This document shows, one piece after another, positions 32,133-45,161 of a DNA stretch of 64,000 bases. This stretch comes from Cycas panzhihuaensis (taxonomy: Eukaryota > Cycadophyta), in assembly GCA_023213395.1 (NCBI GenBank), contig CM041465.1, positions 85,257,741 through 85,321,740 of the forward strand. The letters run 5' to 3'. The notes under the pieces were generated by a model. The model was not told the DNA's origin and made no database searches. It worked only from the letters and a program-made list of their open reading frames with translations. How positions within the stretch are numbered: position 1 is the stretch's first letter; each line of letters starts with the position of its first letter. A program made the translations under genes and the position numbers.

Positions 32133-32559
32133 ATGGTAAAAGGTCATTATTATAAAATATATTCTATAGGTATTCCTTTAAGCCTCATTATTAAATTGAC
32201 ACTTTTATAAAAAAATACTCATGGGAAATAGAAACCCACGAACTTTCTAAGATCTATAGCCTATTAAATAAAAATGGCTAAGGTGGCTCTTAATGTAGCT
32301 TGATAACCAAGTAGTTTAAATGTGTAGCTTGATCTACTGAGTCTCCATATACCATTTGGTCATCCCCTATGCCCTTTTAGGTTTTTATAGGTTCTGATTG
32401 TTTAAGACTAGTACAACCCTTATCTTTTCGTGCCCATAAGAGGTTTTCACAAATAGGATAAAGTAGAGACTTACTCTTATTCTTTCATTACCATGAGGGG
32501 TTTTCATGAATGGAATAGAGCATGATGATCATATTGTCATCTCATCCAATCAGTCAGAG
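32133..32559 (-). other. Copia E 3' untranslated stretch
   Basis: Between the end of RNase H and the purine tract. It includes a duplicated, diverged block of about 65 bp (around 32,430-32,520, 'AGGTTTTCA' / 'GGGTTTTCA' with 'TAGAG'). No gene seen. Confidence 0.4.
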
Positions 32560-34100
32560 ATGGAGGTTCGAAGGCTGAGCTACCTATAGAACTATTTAAA
32601 CTTCATCTTTTGTAGTGATTTAGTAAAGATATTAGCCACTTAATCTACTGTAGGACAGTACTCTAGTTGACTTGTGTTGTCATGAACTAGTTCTCAAATC
32701 TTGTGGACTTTCGTACTTATGTGTTTAGTATAATCATGGAATATAGGATTTTTTGCCATGTGGATTACTAATTGATTATCCACACAAAGGCTCACTGGAT
32801 TTGTTTGGGTGATATTCAATGTTTCTAATAATTTCATAAGCCATATCACCTCCTTACTGGTCTCAGAAGTAATAATATATTCAACTTTGTTAATTAAATA
32901 AGTAATTGTCTTCTACCGTCTAAATCTCCATGATATTGGTGTTGTTCTAACAAATGTTACATACCTAAACATAGATCTCCCTGTGTCTTTATCTCTAGTA
33001 AAGTCTAAGTCTCTTTATGAATATAGTTTAAACTTTGAATTAGGTTTATATAGCAAACCATATTTGATAGTCATCTTAAGGTACCTCAACACTTGTACTG
33101 GTGTTTTCTAGTGATTCTACTTAGGATTTATTATATAATGAGCAACAATGCTAATAAAGTGTGTAACATCAGGTCTTGTATTAGTAGTATAAATGAGACT
33201 ACCTACAAGTTGCTTATAAAGTATTACATCTTCCTCTCAAACATTACTATTAGTTGTTAGTTTGACATTGGGTTCTATTAGAGTGGCTATAGTTCGAGCA
33301 TCTTTCAACTAAAACTTAGTTAGAAGATTGTTGATGTACTTTTCTCAAGAAAGAAATATTTTACCATCTTTCTGAGTGACTTCAATTTCCAAGTAGTATT
33401 TCATCAACCCAAGGTTAGATAGTTTGAACATTTTAGCTAAGTCCTTCTTTAGCTGGTTGATTACATGTTCATTGTTTTCCATTATAAGTATATCATCCAA
33501 AAAGATTAAGAGATAAGTGACTTTATCTTTTTGGTGTTTGATGAACAGTGTTGTATCAATATCTTGGTAGTCATAAACCTCATATCCAAGTTACCTTATT
33601 CTTTTTGACAACTTGGTGAACCAAGCATAAGGGGCTTGTTTAAGGTTGTACAATGACTTTTTGAATCTACGTACCTTATGTTATAGACCAGTAATCTTAA
33701 ATCCGTCAGGCTAAGCCATGTAGATTTCTTCTTTAAGATCACCATTAAGAAATACAATTTTTACATCGAGCTAGTAAATCTTCTAGCTTTATTGAGCTAC
33801 TAAGGCCATAAGAGTTCTAATTGTGGGCCACTTAGTTGTAGGTTCAAAGACTTTAGTGTAGTCAATGCCTTCCCTTTGTGTAAATCCCTTTGCTACCAAC
33901 CTCACCTTGTGTTTTTCAAGGGTGCCATCAAATTTGTATTTATTTTTGTACATCCATTTATTTTGAACCACCTTTCTTCTAAGTGGTAGATAGATGAGCT
34001 CCCATGTACTGTTTTTTATAAGAGATTGATACTCTTCATTCATAACATTCTTCCAAGCTATGTGTTTTATAGATTCTTAGTATGAGAGGGGCTCTTCATT
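32560..34100 (-). pseudogene. Copia E reverse transcriptase and RNase H
   Basis: RT starts MNEEYQSLIKNSTWELIYLP (34,043) and continues KYKFDGTLEKHKVRLVAKGF, YTKVFEPTTKWPTIR. The catalytic box reads FLDD near 33,490 (LIFLDDILIM). RNase H at about 32,650-32,900 reads KVEYIITSETSKEVIWLMK and CVDNQLVIHMAKNPIFHDYT, retaining the Glu and the CVDN Asp. Nonsense codons are spread through both. Copia order (integrase before RT) is confirmed by the features to the right. Confidence 0.85.
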
Positions 34101-35281
34101 TAGAGCAAGATGCAGTTCTACTAGTTTTAACTCAATGAAAAGTGATTCCTACATCTTGGCTCTGTATGCACTTCAAGTGCCAATTTTACCCACCTTATCA
34201 GGTTGCATATCCTTATTTAATTGGGAGGCTTTATGAGAAGCTCAAGTTAGGAATGAGATCTTCATTTCTCAAACTTCATTTGGATCCTAAAAGGATCATT
34301 TTACATATTTGTTGAGGAGGATATTGACACATCTGGGGAGCATGGTCCATCTGCCACTACTTTACCTTTGTCAACTCCACTATTCTTGAATGATGGTGCA
34401 TGATGTTCACTCATTAGTTAAGATTCATAACTACCATCCTCTATGGATCTATTATCAGATTCCAATAGTATGAGTAACTCTTGAGTATCTCCCCCCCTAA
34501 AATTTTGGAATCTATACATCATATTGAGTAGCATCATAATAATGGTAGTTCAATATTTTAGAGGCTAATTGTAATAATTAATCATCTATTTCAATAAATA
34601 CCATGTCTCTAGTGATGATAATATTCTATTATAAAGGTATAAAGACCATAGGGTATCCAACAAAGATGCCTTTAAGTGACTTGGGCTAGAGTTTGTGTCT
34701 ATCTCCATCCAGTATATGGGCATAACATGTTAAGCTAAATATTTTGAAGTGGTAGGCAGTGGGGGCTTGTCTAATCTATTTTTCATTAAGAGAAGTTCCT
34801 CCTTTAGATGGGTTGATAGTATTCATGCAATAAATAACTGACCAAATTACTTTTACCTATAGGTAAGTAGGTATATTTTTACACACTACATAGCTCAAGC
34901 CATATTCATAATAAACCTATTCATGCACTTAGAAACTCCATTCTATTAGGGGGTTCCTACTATTATAGTATAATGCTTAATGCTATTATCTCATAGATAA
35001 GTTTTAAACTAAGTAGAGGTATATTCTCTACCATTATCTATTCAAAGAAACTTAATCTAATAACCTAACTCTTTTTTAGTGCAAGTTGTAAAAGCTCTAA
35101 AAACACCAAACACCTCATCTTTCCTAGTCAAAAAAGCCACCCACAGTTTCCTAATAAAATCATTAATGAAGGATATGTAATGTAATTTCTACTTTAATGA
35201 TGGAATGGGCATTGGTCCACATGGATCAGAGTGTCCCAATTAAAGAGGATGACTCAATTTCCACTAACTATCAGTAAAGGG
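34101..35281 (-). pseudogene. Copia E integrase
   Basis: Minus strand shows LGHSDPCGPMPIPS (first Asp), INDFIRKLWVAFL, then IDNGREYTST (second Asp) and NGVSKCMNR, where the usual catalytic Glu is replaced by Lys. The integrase C-terminal region down to 34,100 is heavily stop-ridden. Would have catalysed cDNA insertion; inactive. Confidence 0.75.
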
Positions 35282-35898
35282 CTATTTATGAGATTTGGCT
35301 ATAATATATGCTTTACATTTAAAGGGCTTTGAGAAGAACTTGGGCATACCTAGAAGGGTATGACAAAGATCTCTAAGTCGATTGATATGAACATGGCCCA
35401 TGTGAGCATGCCAAAAAGCTTCTAGGGATAGCTTAGGGTGTGTTAAAGTGGTATCAGTACAATGGCCTTGAGTACAATTAGCTTGAGAAGATGGGGAGTC
35501 ATTCAACTTAAATAATTTGCTAATAAGCTTTCCAGTCAAAACCACTTAATTTATTAGAGGGTGAATGACTTGGAGAGTTTGGTCATTTATGATAACACTA
35601 AGATTAAATCTATGGAAGATAAGAGTGGATAAGGAGAGGAGGTTTTGTTTTAGATTAGGAATATACATGACATCCAGTAATGTAAAGTCTCTCAAGCTTG
35701 GGAGTTTCAGGCGTATATTTCCAATACCTTCAACCAGTTGTTGGGATTTGTTAGCCATGTGAATGACACCATATACATTAGAATCAAAAGTTTGATATAG
35801 ATCTCAATTGCAAGTCATATGTTGTGTCACTCTTCTATCCATGATCCATGATGAAGTGTTTGAAGTTATACTATTTATAACTCCAATAGGGGTTTTCA
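35282..35898 (-). pseudogene. Copia E protease end and pre-integrase zinc domain
   Basis: The protease C-terminal block at 35,758-35,546 (VEGIGNIRLKLPS, DVMYIPNLKQNLLSLSTL) is followed by the GAG-pre-integrase domain at 35,545-35,282 (FWHAHMGHVHINRLRDL, FKCKAYIIAKSHK). In the latter the second zinc Cys is Tyr. The two stretches are in the same polyprotein, separated by a TAA. Confidence 0.82.
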
Positions 35899-37030
35899 TC
35901 AGTGATTTAAGATCACAAGTGGCATAGCCATAATGAGCTTCAAAATACCTTTTAGTTTAATTAATGGTTCTTTCCTTAAGTCTTTGAATATGTGCTTAAG
36001 CAAAACCTGTGCCACTAAATTATTTTTCATATGTTTCATCAACATTGTGAGCCTTGTATTTCTATTAAAACTTAGGTAACTTGCATGTAGGTGTACGAAA
36101 ATCTTTTGTAATGTGTCCTTTCCTATTGTACCTTTCATACATGATAATTTGATTTTTAGTTCTTGAAGTACTAGTTTGGCCTGATTGTCTTATATTAAAA
36201 GGTGGCACCTGGCCCTGATACTTTCTAAGCTACTATTGTTGAGGGTTCTATTAACCTTGTAGCCAATTTACTCTACCTTATCCTATACCCCTTGCTCATT
36301 TATTTCCTCTACCATGAGAGGGACCCTGGTTCTTTGAGAAGCATACTCCTTCTTTCATATTAAAATCTATATTAAGAAGAGGATCTGAAGTTACAAAATC
36401 AATATCAAAGGTCTAATCAAATTCTATAAACTTCTCTATAAGATCTTTAAAGTTAAGTGTCTTTAATGTTCCACTTGATTAAAGACTCCTAAGCAAGTTC
36501 TTATAATCAGGTATATGTAGACAATACTATATGAGGAATGACCATGTAATACATTAGGTCTTAAAATATTTGTCTATTTCTTGTTTAATTGGTCAAAGGA
36601 GGTTGATTGTTTCATGTACATGTCCCTTCTACATCTTCATCTTGTTCATCTTTAAGAATAGATGAACAAATTCAAGGTTAGACTTTGTATCGAAATTCCT
36701 TTTAAGAACCTCGAGGACTTTCTAGGATATATCATATTATTTTTCATTAATTAGATTATGCAAAGAGTGATTAGTCGTCAACAGAATACCTGTACAATTC
36801 TTCTCATCATTGATTTCCTGTTATAATTTAGTTGCAGGATCTGCTAGAGCTATAAGTGGCATTCCTATAGAGGTAGGTGCCACTACTATCATAGGAATAA
36901 AAGATCTAAGTTGCACATGGGCTCTCCAAAGGCCTTCATACTTAACAATATTCTTAACTTTAGTATACCATAGATCCTAATTGTCTTTCCTTTTCAAGGT
37001 GTAGTTTATATTCTACTTAAATTGAGAAGA
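35899..37030 (-). pseudogene. Copia E gag
   Basis: Minus strand MSSQFK at about 37,030, then LKRKDN...DLWYTKVKNIVKYEGLWRAHVQL, INDEKNCTGILLTTNHSLHNL, typical copia Gag. The later part down to 35,899 (HLHASYLSFNRNTRLTM) is low in similarity and stop-ridden. It matches fragment H at the N-terminus. Confidence 0.7.
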
Positions 37031-37912
37031 CATAGTGAACATGATGAATTAAAAGAGATAATGAAGAAACAGTAAATGAAAATGTCATTAACACGTGTGG
37101 GTGATACCCCTAGCACAGCAGGGAGAAATATGATTAAGTAATATGAAATAATAATAGGCCACTAACATTTGTGGCAAATACTCCTGACACTGTAGGGTTT
37201 GATGATGTGTATAAATGGTAATATAAAAATCACAAAGATAAATGATATGTCATGTGATCATAAAATTAAGATTATGCCCATGTAGAAGCCAACATGTGGG
37301 TGCATACAACTAAAAAAATAAGTCTAATATAGGATATATAATCAAAACCAAACCTTTATCTCAAGTCCAAAGTAGTTAAGGTGTCGATGCCTAAGGGGGC
37401 TTCTAGTATATATATTAGGGCCTTCACCTACGATACCCACACCTGTGCTTGGTGATGAAATCCAAGTCATAGTGGAGCCCAAATACTCCTAGTCCTCATC
37501 TAGTTTACCAGTGAGCAACTCTATACCTCTTCTGAAGAGTCAAATGCTATGTGCATATCCCATGGCAATGACAGATATTGGACCAGGTATATTTTAATCT
37601 TGATTAAAATTTTTAATTTTTTGAGGTGGTTCTCAGGATTATCCCTGATTAGAGGCCATAGGTATGGTTAACATGTCCCTGCACCACTATTTTGATTAAG
37701 ACCAGACCTAGTATGAAATTCACATCTCTTTTAGAGCTCAAACTTTGGCCAACCATGGTCTATTTCAACTAAGGCAAGTATGCACACAAGTCAAGAACTG
37801 ACAGTATAAGTCATATGGATGAGATTCCTTTTAGGAAATAATGTAAGTTATTTCTGAATAACTTAAACTGAAAACTAAAATAGAAAGATGCCAAATGTGC
37901 TTGCTTACCTTC
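37031..37912 (-). other. Copia E leader, conserved in fragment H
   Basis: Non-coding leader upstream of gag, collinear with 1,500-2,260. It is cut at 37,912 by the insertion of Tat element B; CCTTC at 37,908-37,912 is the candidate left target duplication. The matching 5' LTR of E would lie to the right of B and C, outside the window. Confidence 0.6.
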
Positions 37913-40900
37913 TATTTCCCGGTTACTAAGAATGGATGTAGACAAGTTGACTCAAGTAAATAAAGATACGCTTCTATCCCTTGCCTTTGTCAATTCTAAG
38001 AAAGATAAATTAAAGCATTTTTTTACACTACATGATTGCTTGGTTCATTGCGTGACTATTATGCATCTGTTGCTTGATCATGTTGCATTATACCACTTCA
38101 GCCTATGACGATCTAGGGATATATATCCCATGGTACTCCACAACCCTCCTTACATATCCACATTATCCCCAAGTACTAATTGGCTATCATAGCCCAATCA
38201 CATCGCCCATTAATACACCTCGACCCCTAGCACCTCACCTAGGCATGGTTGACATATTTTTACTTATGTACTAACTTTTTGGGAGCTTCTCGCCTTTGAT
38301 ATTCTGCCTATTGTAGGTTTCTTAGGTCCCATGATTGCCTCTTGCCACCTAGACAGGGTGTCATACCCCTTAGGCCTAAAGCATCCCCCTTTTCCTAAGC
38401 TTCCAAACTTCCTTTTGTTATTTTTCTACTGCACCATAATAAAGATCACAGTACCACTACAAACTTTGTGGTACCATGAAGTTTATTGCCGGGCGACTGT
38501 TATACTTTATTTTTTAAAATCTACCATGGTTAATTTAGTATTTATTACAAAATTACCACGTGATAGAGATGTATTCCCAGCCCAAGCCAAACCCTAATCA
38601 CTTGGTTGAGCTAGGGTTAGGTTTAAAACCCAAAAGGACCCTCATTTCTTCCTCTTCCACTCTAAAAAAAACTCTCTCTTCCACTCACTCTTCATATCTT
38701 CCTGCAGAAATACCTTGTAAATGTCTGACACATCAACTTTCTAGCATGAGATTAATACTTTAAAGCTCTAGATCCACAGCAGTAGGCCTACAACAAGGTT
38801 GTCTCAAGGAAGCATGCACTCCAAGTTTACCATCAAGCACAGATATCTCTTCTTAGTCTAGTTTTCGCTTCCAGATTGTAGCTCCTTTGGGGTTTTACCT
38901 ATAAACCCTATAGAGTAAGCCCTCCTCTCTCTTTTCCAGGTAAATCTGTCATTAATCTACCTATGATAGGTATTCTTCCTCTCCTATTTTGGTTTTACTC
39001 CTTTCAAATATTAGAAAAAATTGTTTGTATATCCTACACAATACTTGTTCCCTATGGTTTTCCTTATTGTACATAGGAGGTAAACCCTCCTTTTTCTTGT
39101 CTACTCATTGTTTCCTACCAGCCCCTCCCTAGTTTTTCTAAGGAGGCAGCAAGGAAGAGGTCAGAAAGGAGAGTGAAAGGAGCAAGGCAGGTTTTGTACC
39201 CAGCGAGCCTTCTCCTCAAGGGTAGCCTCCTTCTCTCCCTTCTTCTTCCTCCTTCGTGCTTCCCTTGGGTTTCCAAAGGGCTACTGGAAGAGAGGTCGCC
39301 ACTGGCAGCAGTGCGTATAGCCTATTGCTACACTTGTTCTTAGCTTTGCAAGCCTTACATAAGAAATAATCGCATCCCCTAACTAAACCCTGCCTATTAT
39401 TTGGTGTTAGGTTAGTCTGAAGTTGCAAAAGTTATACTCCACAACTTTTACAAAATTGACAACACATACAACTTTACAACAACCTATCATTCACATCCTT
39501 AGCTTTTGATATATTAGCCTTACTTGTTACCCTGGTGCTTGGATAGCGTGGAGTGTCATAGACTTGGAGGGTTAGCTATTCTGAGACTAACAACCCACCT
39601 TCCTCCTCCTTTTCCTTTATGATATTTCTTTCAAAGCTAACATAAAAGGGGAATTATAAGTTGATTTATTGTAAGTATTTCTTTAATTTAGATAGCTTGA
39701 ATTGTACTATTCTATACATTGCATATATATACATCCCTTGTGCTCTAGCAGCCCTATGGAAGGACAGACATTACTTGGTTATAGGTTCCCTTGTCGTCAC
39801 ATGTGAAGAAGGAGGAAAACATTCTAATCTGAGTATGTTCTTATCTTTCCCTCTTGATATTTCTTTTGAGCCCTTTCGTTACAGCTCTTTCTTTTTTCCT
39901 TTCTATTTTTCCTCTCGATTTGGGGAAGGTAAGGAAACCCCTACCCTCATTCGCCAACACTACTACAACATGCCATCTACGATTAGGAGTAGCATGAGGA
40001 AGGAAAGTACCACAAGGGGTAGCACTCCTTTAGCTGCCTAGTTTCTAGGTATGCTCCTTGCTCACCTTTGGTCTTTTTCCTCTTGATTTATTTCTTTTAT
40101 CCCCATGTATCGTACCTAAAGGAAAAGGAAAAGAAAAAGATAATTTGTATCTATCATCCACACCTAGTTAATTTGCTTGTCTACTCAATAAAAGTGCATC
40201 AACTAGGGACCATATCCATTACATGTCTATTTATTGCATGTTTCCTTTAGCTTGCATCCCTTGCATGCATCTTACCTCACATACCATTACTTTGCCAATC
40301 CCTTTTCCTTTTTACTTTTTAAAATTAAAAGAGAGTGAGGACATGCATGAGTGAGTAAATGAGTGGTTTTGTTTATGTTATTATTTTCCTTCTTTCAAGA
40401 AAGAACCCATCTTGCATACAAGAACATAACATCATATACACAACCCCATCCCTACACACATTGCATAGTAACCTACATGCAAAAGAATTAGAACCTTTCC
40501 ATTGTCACTTCATATCCTTAAAACTATCTTAGATGTAACACCTTAAGGGCATCCCTCCTTTAAGGCTCCCCCTTTTTCCTTGTTCTTTGTTGCACTTATT
40601 ACAACTAAGTAACCTTAGTATGACCCTTGAGCTGGTGCCACACCTGTAGGATTGGTCACCTCTCCATTCCTTCATGAGTACACACTGCTCTTGTCTCTTG
40701 CCTAGAACCACCTCTCCCATCTCTTTCTTCTCAAGTGAGGAGCCATCCTCTCACTTGTCTCCTCCTCCCACCTTTGGCCATCTAAGGGTGGGAGGGCCCA
40801 TCTTTCGAGGCTACTTAGGAACCTGAGGATATCCCTCATCTCTTTCACCTTCTAGTTGAGGTAGAGTTACTTCAAATGGAGTTTGTGTGCCATTTGTAGG

Positions 40901-41042
40901 TCTCGAACCTGCGTTCTGATGTGCATATGCCCTTTGTAGGTGATCTCCTTCACTTGCCAAATAGATCTTTATTTAAGGACCTCTTCGTTGGTTGACTTGA
41001 TCTTAACCAAGTATTGTTATCCCCCCAAGAGGTGTGATTCTA
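37913..41042 (+). repeat. 5' LTR of Tat element B
   Basis: Begins TATTTCCCGG...AATGGATG, collinear with the A and C LTR starts, and ends near GATTCTA at 41,042 (A ends GCATCTA). At about 3.1 kb it is longer than those of A and C. The ORFs inside (for example 39,661-40,041) have no conserved counterpart. The start is firm; the end is uncertain by a few bases. Confidence 0.8.
38557..38628 (+). promoter_or_regulatory. LTR promoter of B: G-box, CCCTA/TAGGG arms, TATA-like box
   Basis: CACGTG at 38,557-38,562; CCCTAA from 38,592 with TAGGG ending 38,616; TTTAAAA at 38,622-38,628. Same order and spacing as in A and C. Confidence 0.6.
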
Positions 41043-41044
41043 CT

Positions 41045-41062
41045 AGAAACCATATTGGGGAC
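41045..41062 (+). other. Possible decayed primer binding site of B
   Basis: GAAACCATATTGGGGACT just after the LTR faintly resembles the tRNA-Asp-type site used by several Tat elements (ending GGGGA). This is a guess; A's site is deleted and C's is outside the window. Confidence 0.25.
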
Positions 41063-41199
41063 TGCTAGTAAGGGATTAATCCTCTTTCCCTTTCTGTTGG
41101 TGTTACTTCCTTCTAGATAGCTCTCTTCAGTTTGTTGGGCAGCCCCCAACACCTATCACATCACTTATTTTATCCTTCTAATCTTTAGGGGGAACTTAT

Positions 41200-43740
41200 A
41201 TGCAACATTTCTCTCGTCGCTCACAAGGCCTCCCTCCTTTATTAGAAGACCCTTCTTATCACTCCATTCTTTCATCAGATTCTAATTTGACTATGGAAGG
41301 ATTTCCTTCAGATTGGGCATATCATGCCTATGTATCTGAATTACATAAACCTTCTACCTCTTACCAAGGGCCCACCCAAGAGGGTGAGGACCCTATCTTT
41401 TATTCAGGTGACTAAGAACACCCATAAGTTCACCACCTCTTTACTCATGAAGTAGAGGTCTCTTCTCCTCTAGAGTTCCACCATCCTGGTGGTGATTCTC
41501 ATGAGGATTGCCCCATGGGGTTTGCCTCATATGAGGGTCCTTCTACCTCTTATGATTAAGTAAATACTCCTCCTATGGATATTGTCAAATCCCTTAGCCA
41601 ATGCTTCTAAGCTGCTCGCCTCCAACCACATCCCAAGTGGTTTGAGAGCATCTTACTAAGCATTGCGCCTCCTTCCTCTACATCTACCTTATCTCATCCA
41701 TCTTGTTTAACCCTGCTACCTATGATGAGTTTGTCTTTTGCCTCATCTTCCTCTCCCTATGGTCTATGCTCCTTGAGGACTACCCAAGACATGTCATCTT
41801 CCCAACTTGGGTCGAGCATGTCCCCTTTTAGTCAAACAACTACACCTCAACCGACTATAGTATATCTGCCACCTATTAGATCTAAGGGACCTGCATGTGC
41901 CCCTACTTCTAACCATGCGGGGGCTATCCCCACACACTCCCAAGTTCAACCTAGGGATCCCTCCCTTTACATGCCTCCAGGTTACATCTCTCAACTGTTG
42001 GGGCATGGGAAGGGAAACTCCCTTCGAGCTTATGGGGTGGACCCTTTTCACCCATATAGGGTTGCACCACCCACGGGCGGCCCATATGAGCAAAACCTGG
42101 TTCTGCACCCCTCTTTTCCATCCTCCTATATCACACCTTATGTTGTGCCTTTGCAAGGAGGGCAATCTCCCTCCCAAGGTACCTTCTCTCAGGATCCTTT
42201 CCAATAAGGGGCATTTTCTTAAGGAGAGATGGGTCCCTCACCCCCATCTACTCCTATGTATGTTTCTTCGAATATGGGACTAGTGTCTTCTTACTAAACA
42301 AGATGAGGCTAATATCCCCTTTCAAATCAAACACCCCAAGGAGGATTTTGGCAACCTTGTCTACCTCCTCTTTTATCTCTCATTGATCTTATGGTCTAGT
42401 CAAGGGCACAGCCCTTTATAAACTATAAATTGACACCCCTATCTATTGAGGCGCTAAGGACCAACTTATCGCCTTACCCTCCTAAAGTTCCCAAATTCGA
42501 TGGGACCTCATCGCAAGACCTAACAGAGCATGTCTATAGCTTTTCTATGGCATGCATAGATTATTGGGCTTATGGCCATATCCTTATGAAACTCTTCTCA
42601 CGATCCCTTTAAGGTGATGCCCTTAAGTGGTTCTATTGCCTTCCAGCACATTCTATATTTTCATTCCAACAACTCTTAGATGAATTTATCAACTATTTTG
42701 ACGTAGCCCATCCTTTTGAGAGTGGAATAAAAGCCCTCTTGCCTCTTAAACAAGGTCACAATGAGATGAATTGTGACTTTGTGAGATGCTTACATGATCT
42801 TCTTTACTCCGCAAAGGCAACCTTGCCTGAGGATTTGAAGAGAGACCTCTTTGTCAATGTCCTTTGACTAGAAGTCCACATTGAAGTCCTTAAAATGGGG
42901 GCAACGATGTGCAACTTCATCATAGCCAAGTGCTTGGTGCTTGAGGCTATTAAGATCCAATCAGATCTCAAGAAGCCTCTCAAGCCCTCACAACAGCATG
43001 AGACACCTCCACCACCCTATAAGATTAAAGTCTAACAGCCTACAAGGTCTTCTTCCCATCCAATGGAGAAGACCCTGGATCCTCTCACTTTTGTTATACA
43101 TTCATTTGGATGTACCATGAAGGAGCTCAAACTCCAGTCCCCTTCATCCCCTACCTCACATAAACCAGTTCACCAGGCCTCTCAAGCCACTCCCCCCAAG
43201 GGTGGTAACACCCAATCTTCTTAAACGAGGAAGCTTGATTCCTCCCTCGAGAAGACATGGTATTCCATCCATGGGGAATGTTTCCATGAAGATTCACAAT
43301 GCCAAGCCCAGCACCCTAGAGCTACCTGGCAATGTGATTCCTCTCCCAAATAGGCATGTAGGCCAAACTTAGACCAACCCATCTACAAAGATCATTTTCC
43401 CAAACATAGGGAATGTGATCATAATAACCAACAAAAGGGTAGCCAAAATAGAGGGAGGTCCCTAAACCCTTACCTTTTGTAAGCCAAATGGAAGGGTACA
43501 AGGAACTTATCCTCTTCTCCCAACTCTCTTGACTATTGTACTCCTTCACCCTCTTGATCCTAGAATAAGGAAAAGAGAGTCATTTAGATGCTTAAGACCA
43601 TGCCATTATATGTCTTAACTCAGTCTCAAGTAGCTAAAGAGGTGAACGATGTCTCTTCTTCCACACCTCACCTTGATTCCCTTCTGGAAGTCCTTGTTCC
43701 CCCCAAGACCATTCTCATGTACCCCGATCGCTATGACTTT
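41200..43740 (+). pseudogene. Gag of Tat element B
   Basis: The most complete Tat gag here, starting MQHFSRRSQGLPPLLEDPS (the first ATG after the leader). A Ser/Pro-rich N-terminal region follows (PSLYMPPGYIS, GVDPFHPYRVAPPTGG). The capsid fold starts at about 42,430 (TPLSIEALRTNLSPYPPKVP, ALKWFYCLPAHSIFSFQQ, DEFINYFDVAHPFESG). A zinc-knuckle relic sits near 43,255-43,320 (YSIHGECFHEDSQCQAQHP, first Cys now Tyr), and a basic tail ends Y-D-F before TGA at 43,741. One frame holds throughout, about 845 codons, interrupted by nonsense codons only. Confidence 0.87.
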
Positions 43741-43743
43741 TGA
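43741..43743 (+). other. Conserved in-frame TGA between gag and protease, copy B
   Basis: Same context as 15,723 and 63,554 (minus): GACTTT TGA AGGGCT. Gag upstream and protease downstream are in this frame. Confidence 0.55.
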
Positions 43744-44387
43744 AGGGCTCTTTCCCAACCTATCGTAAAGGGGAAGCCCTTCTCCATTATCAACAAGCTT
43801 TACATTATGGCCAAAGAGATGTCTATAATGGACATCTTAAGGAGCTACCCTGAACAACATACACTTCTCTTGGAAGCCTTTGGATTGGGTGATGTATGTA
43901 TTCATGACTTAGGCGTCGCCCCAAGTTGTGAACCCATCATCTCTTTTGACCTCAAGGACCTTCCCCCAACTGGTAAAAGCAAATGCCAATGGTATTACCC
44001 CTTCACCATAACTATTGACACTCTTGACTGCACTCTTCAAAGAACCGTTGTAGACAATGGTTCTTTTGTTAATTCCATGCCCCTGCATGCTATGCGAGAA
44101 CTTGGCATTTCAACCCTAAAGCCAATTCTATGGCAGTGTTAAGGATACAGTGGTAGTGAAAAGACACCCTAGGGGTCGGTATCCATCCCTCTTACCCTTG
44201 AGGATAAGACTATCCTCACTGACATCGTAGTTCTCGATGTCAATATCAACTACAACCCTTTGTCGGGATGCCCATAGATCGACCAAATGGAAGTTATGTG
44301 CTCGTCTTGTTGGGAACAACTTAAATTTGTCCATGAAAGGCAAATAAAGGTTGTCTCTCAGGAGCATCCTCCCACCAACCCTGTCAA
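43744..44387 (+). pseudogene. Protease of Tat element B
   Basis: MSIMDILRSYPEQ, then TVVDNGSFVNSMPLHAM with the DNG active-site triplet as in C, and INYNPLSGCP (C-terminal box degraded). Stops are substitutional. A frameshift lies near 44,370-44,390 at the start of the linker. Confidence 0.82.
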
Positions 44388-45161
44388 GTGGCTTGCAATA
44401 AGATGAAGGGTGATAAAGGCCTGTCTGCCCATGTTTCCACTTGCCCCATCGATATTCCCAACTCATCTAGCTTGGAAGAAATCCCCTCCCACTCTTCCTC
44501 AAACCTTATCTACTTCACCCCCATTAGTATAGGGAGTTATAGGTACCTCACCATCCTTAGTGATGATGAGTCTAATGGAAAGGATGAGGACCTTCCTCAT
44601 CCCATATCCCTCCTAAACACTAGTAGGGAGTGCTTTCTCCATTTCAGATCCCCACTTAAAACCCCTTCCTTAGAGGAGACCTATTTTCCTCTTGGGTCGT
44701 ATGTTCTTTCTCCTGCCTACCATGTGACCCCTAGCATCACCTTTTCTTCCACTCTATCACCTCCCTCTAGCGATAAGGTGGAGCAACCTCTCATTACCTA
44801 CCACGAGGGGCCTCTTTCTGACTCTTCTGAAGAGTCTCTTGAGTACATGGAGTGGTGGATAGACCATTATAGCCCCACTACTCCTTCCACTTCACACTCC
44901 TTGTCTTCTCGAAGCATGGTTATTCATGGGGTAGACTATTTTGAGGATGATGAGGCCTTGCTTGAACATCTAACAGGCTCTGCATCCAATCTCCCTTCTG
45001 GTCACCATAGGCTTGGTCACCAAAAGGTCTTAACTATGGGGTCATCTCTCATTGACCCAAGTCCATCTCCTATTCTTCCCCCTCGTGTTGACCGAGCCCC
45101 CCTTCACTTCAAGGAAGGGAATACTATGTGCATGGAGATAACCAAGGACATAGTGTCTTAA
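44388..45161 (+). pseudogene. Protease-RT linker of Tat element B
   Basis: A Ser/Pro/Asp-rich stretch of 257 codons, still open. Its conserved islands are GSYRYLTILSDDES, VIHGVDYFEDDEALLEHL and HFKEGNTMCMEITKDIVS. It stops at TAA exactly where a deletion removes the RT N-terminus. Confidence 0.72.

Noticed and set aside
41794-42204. 136-codon minus-strand ORF opposite B gag
   Set aside because: A shadow of the gag reading frame on the other strand; no counterpart in A or C.
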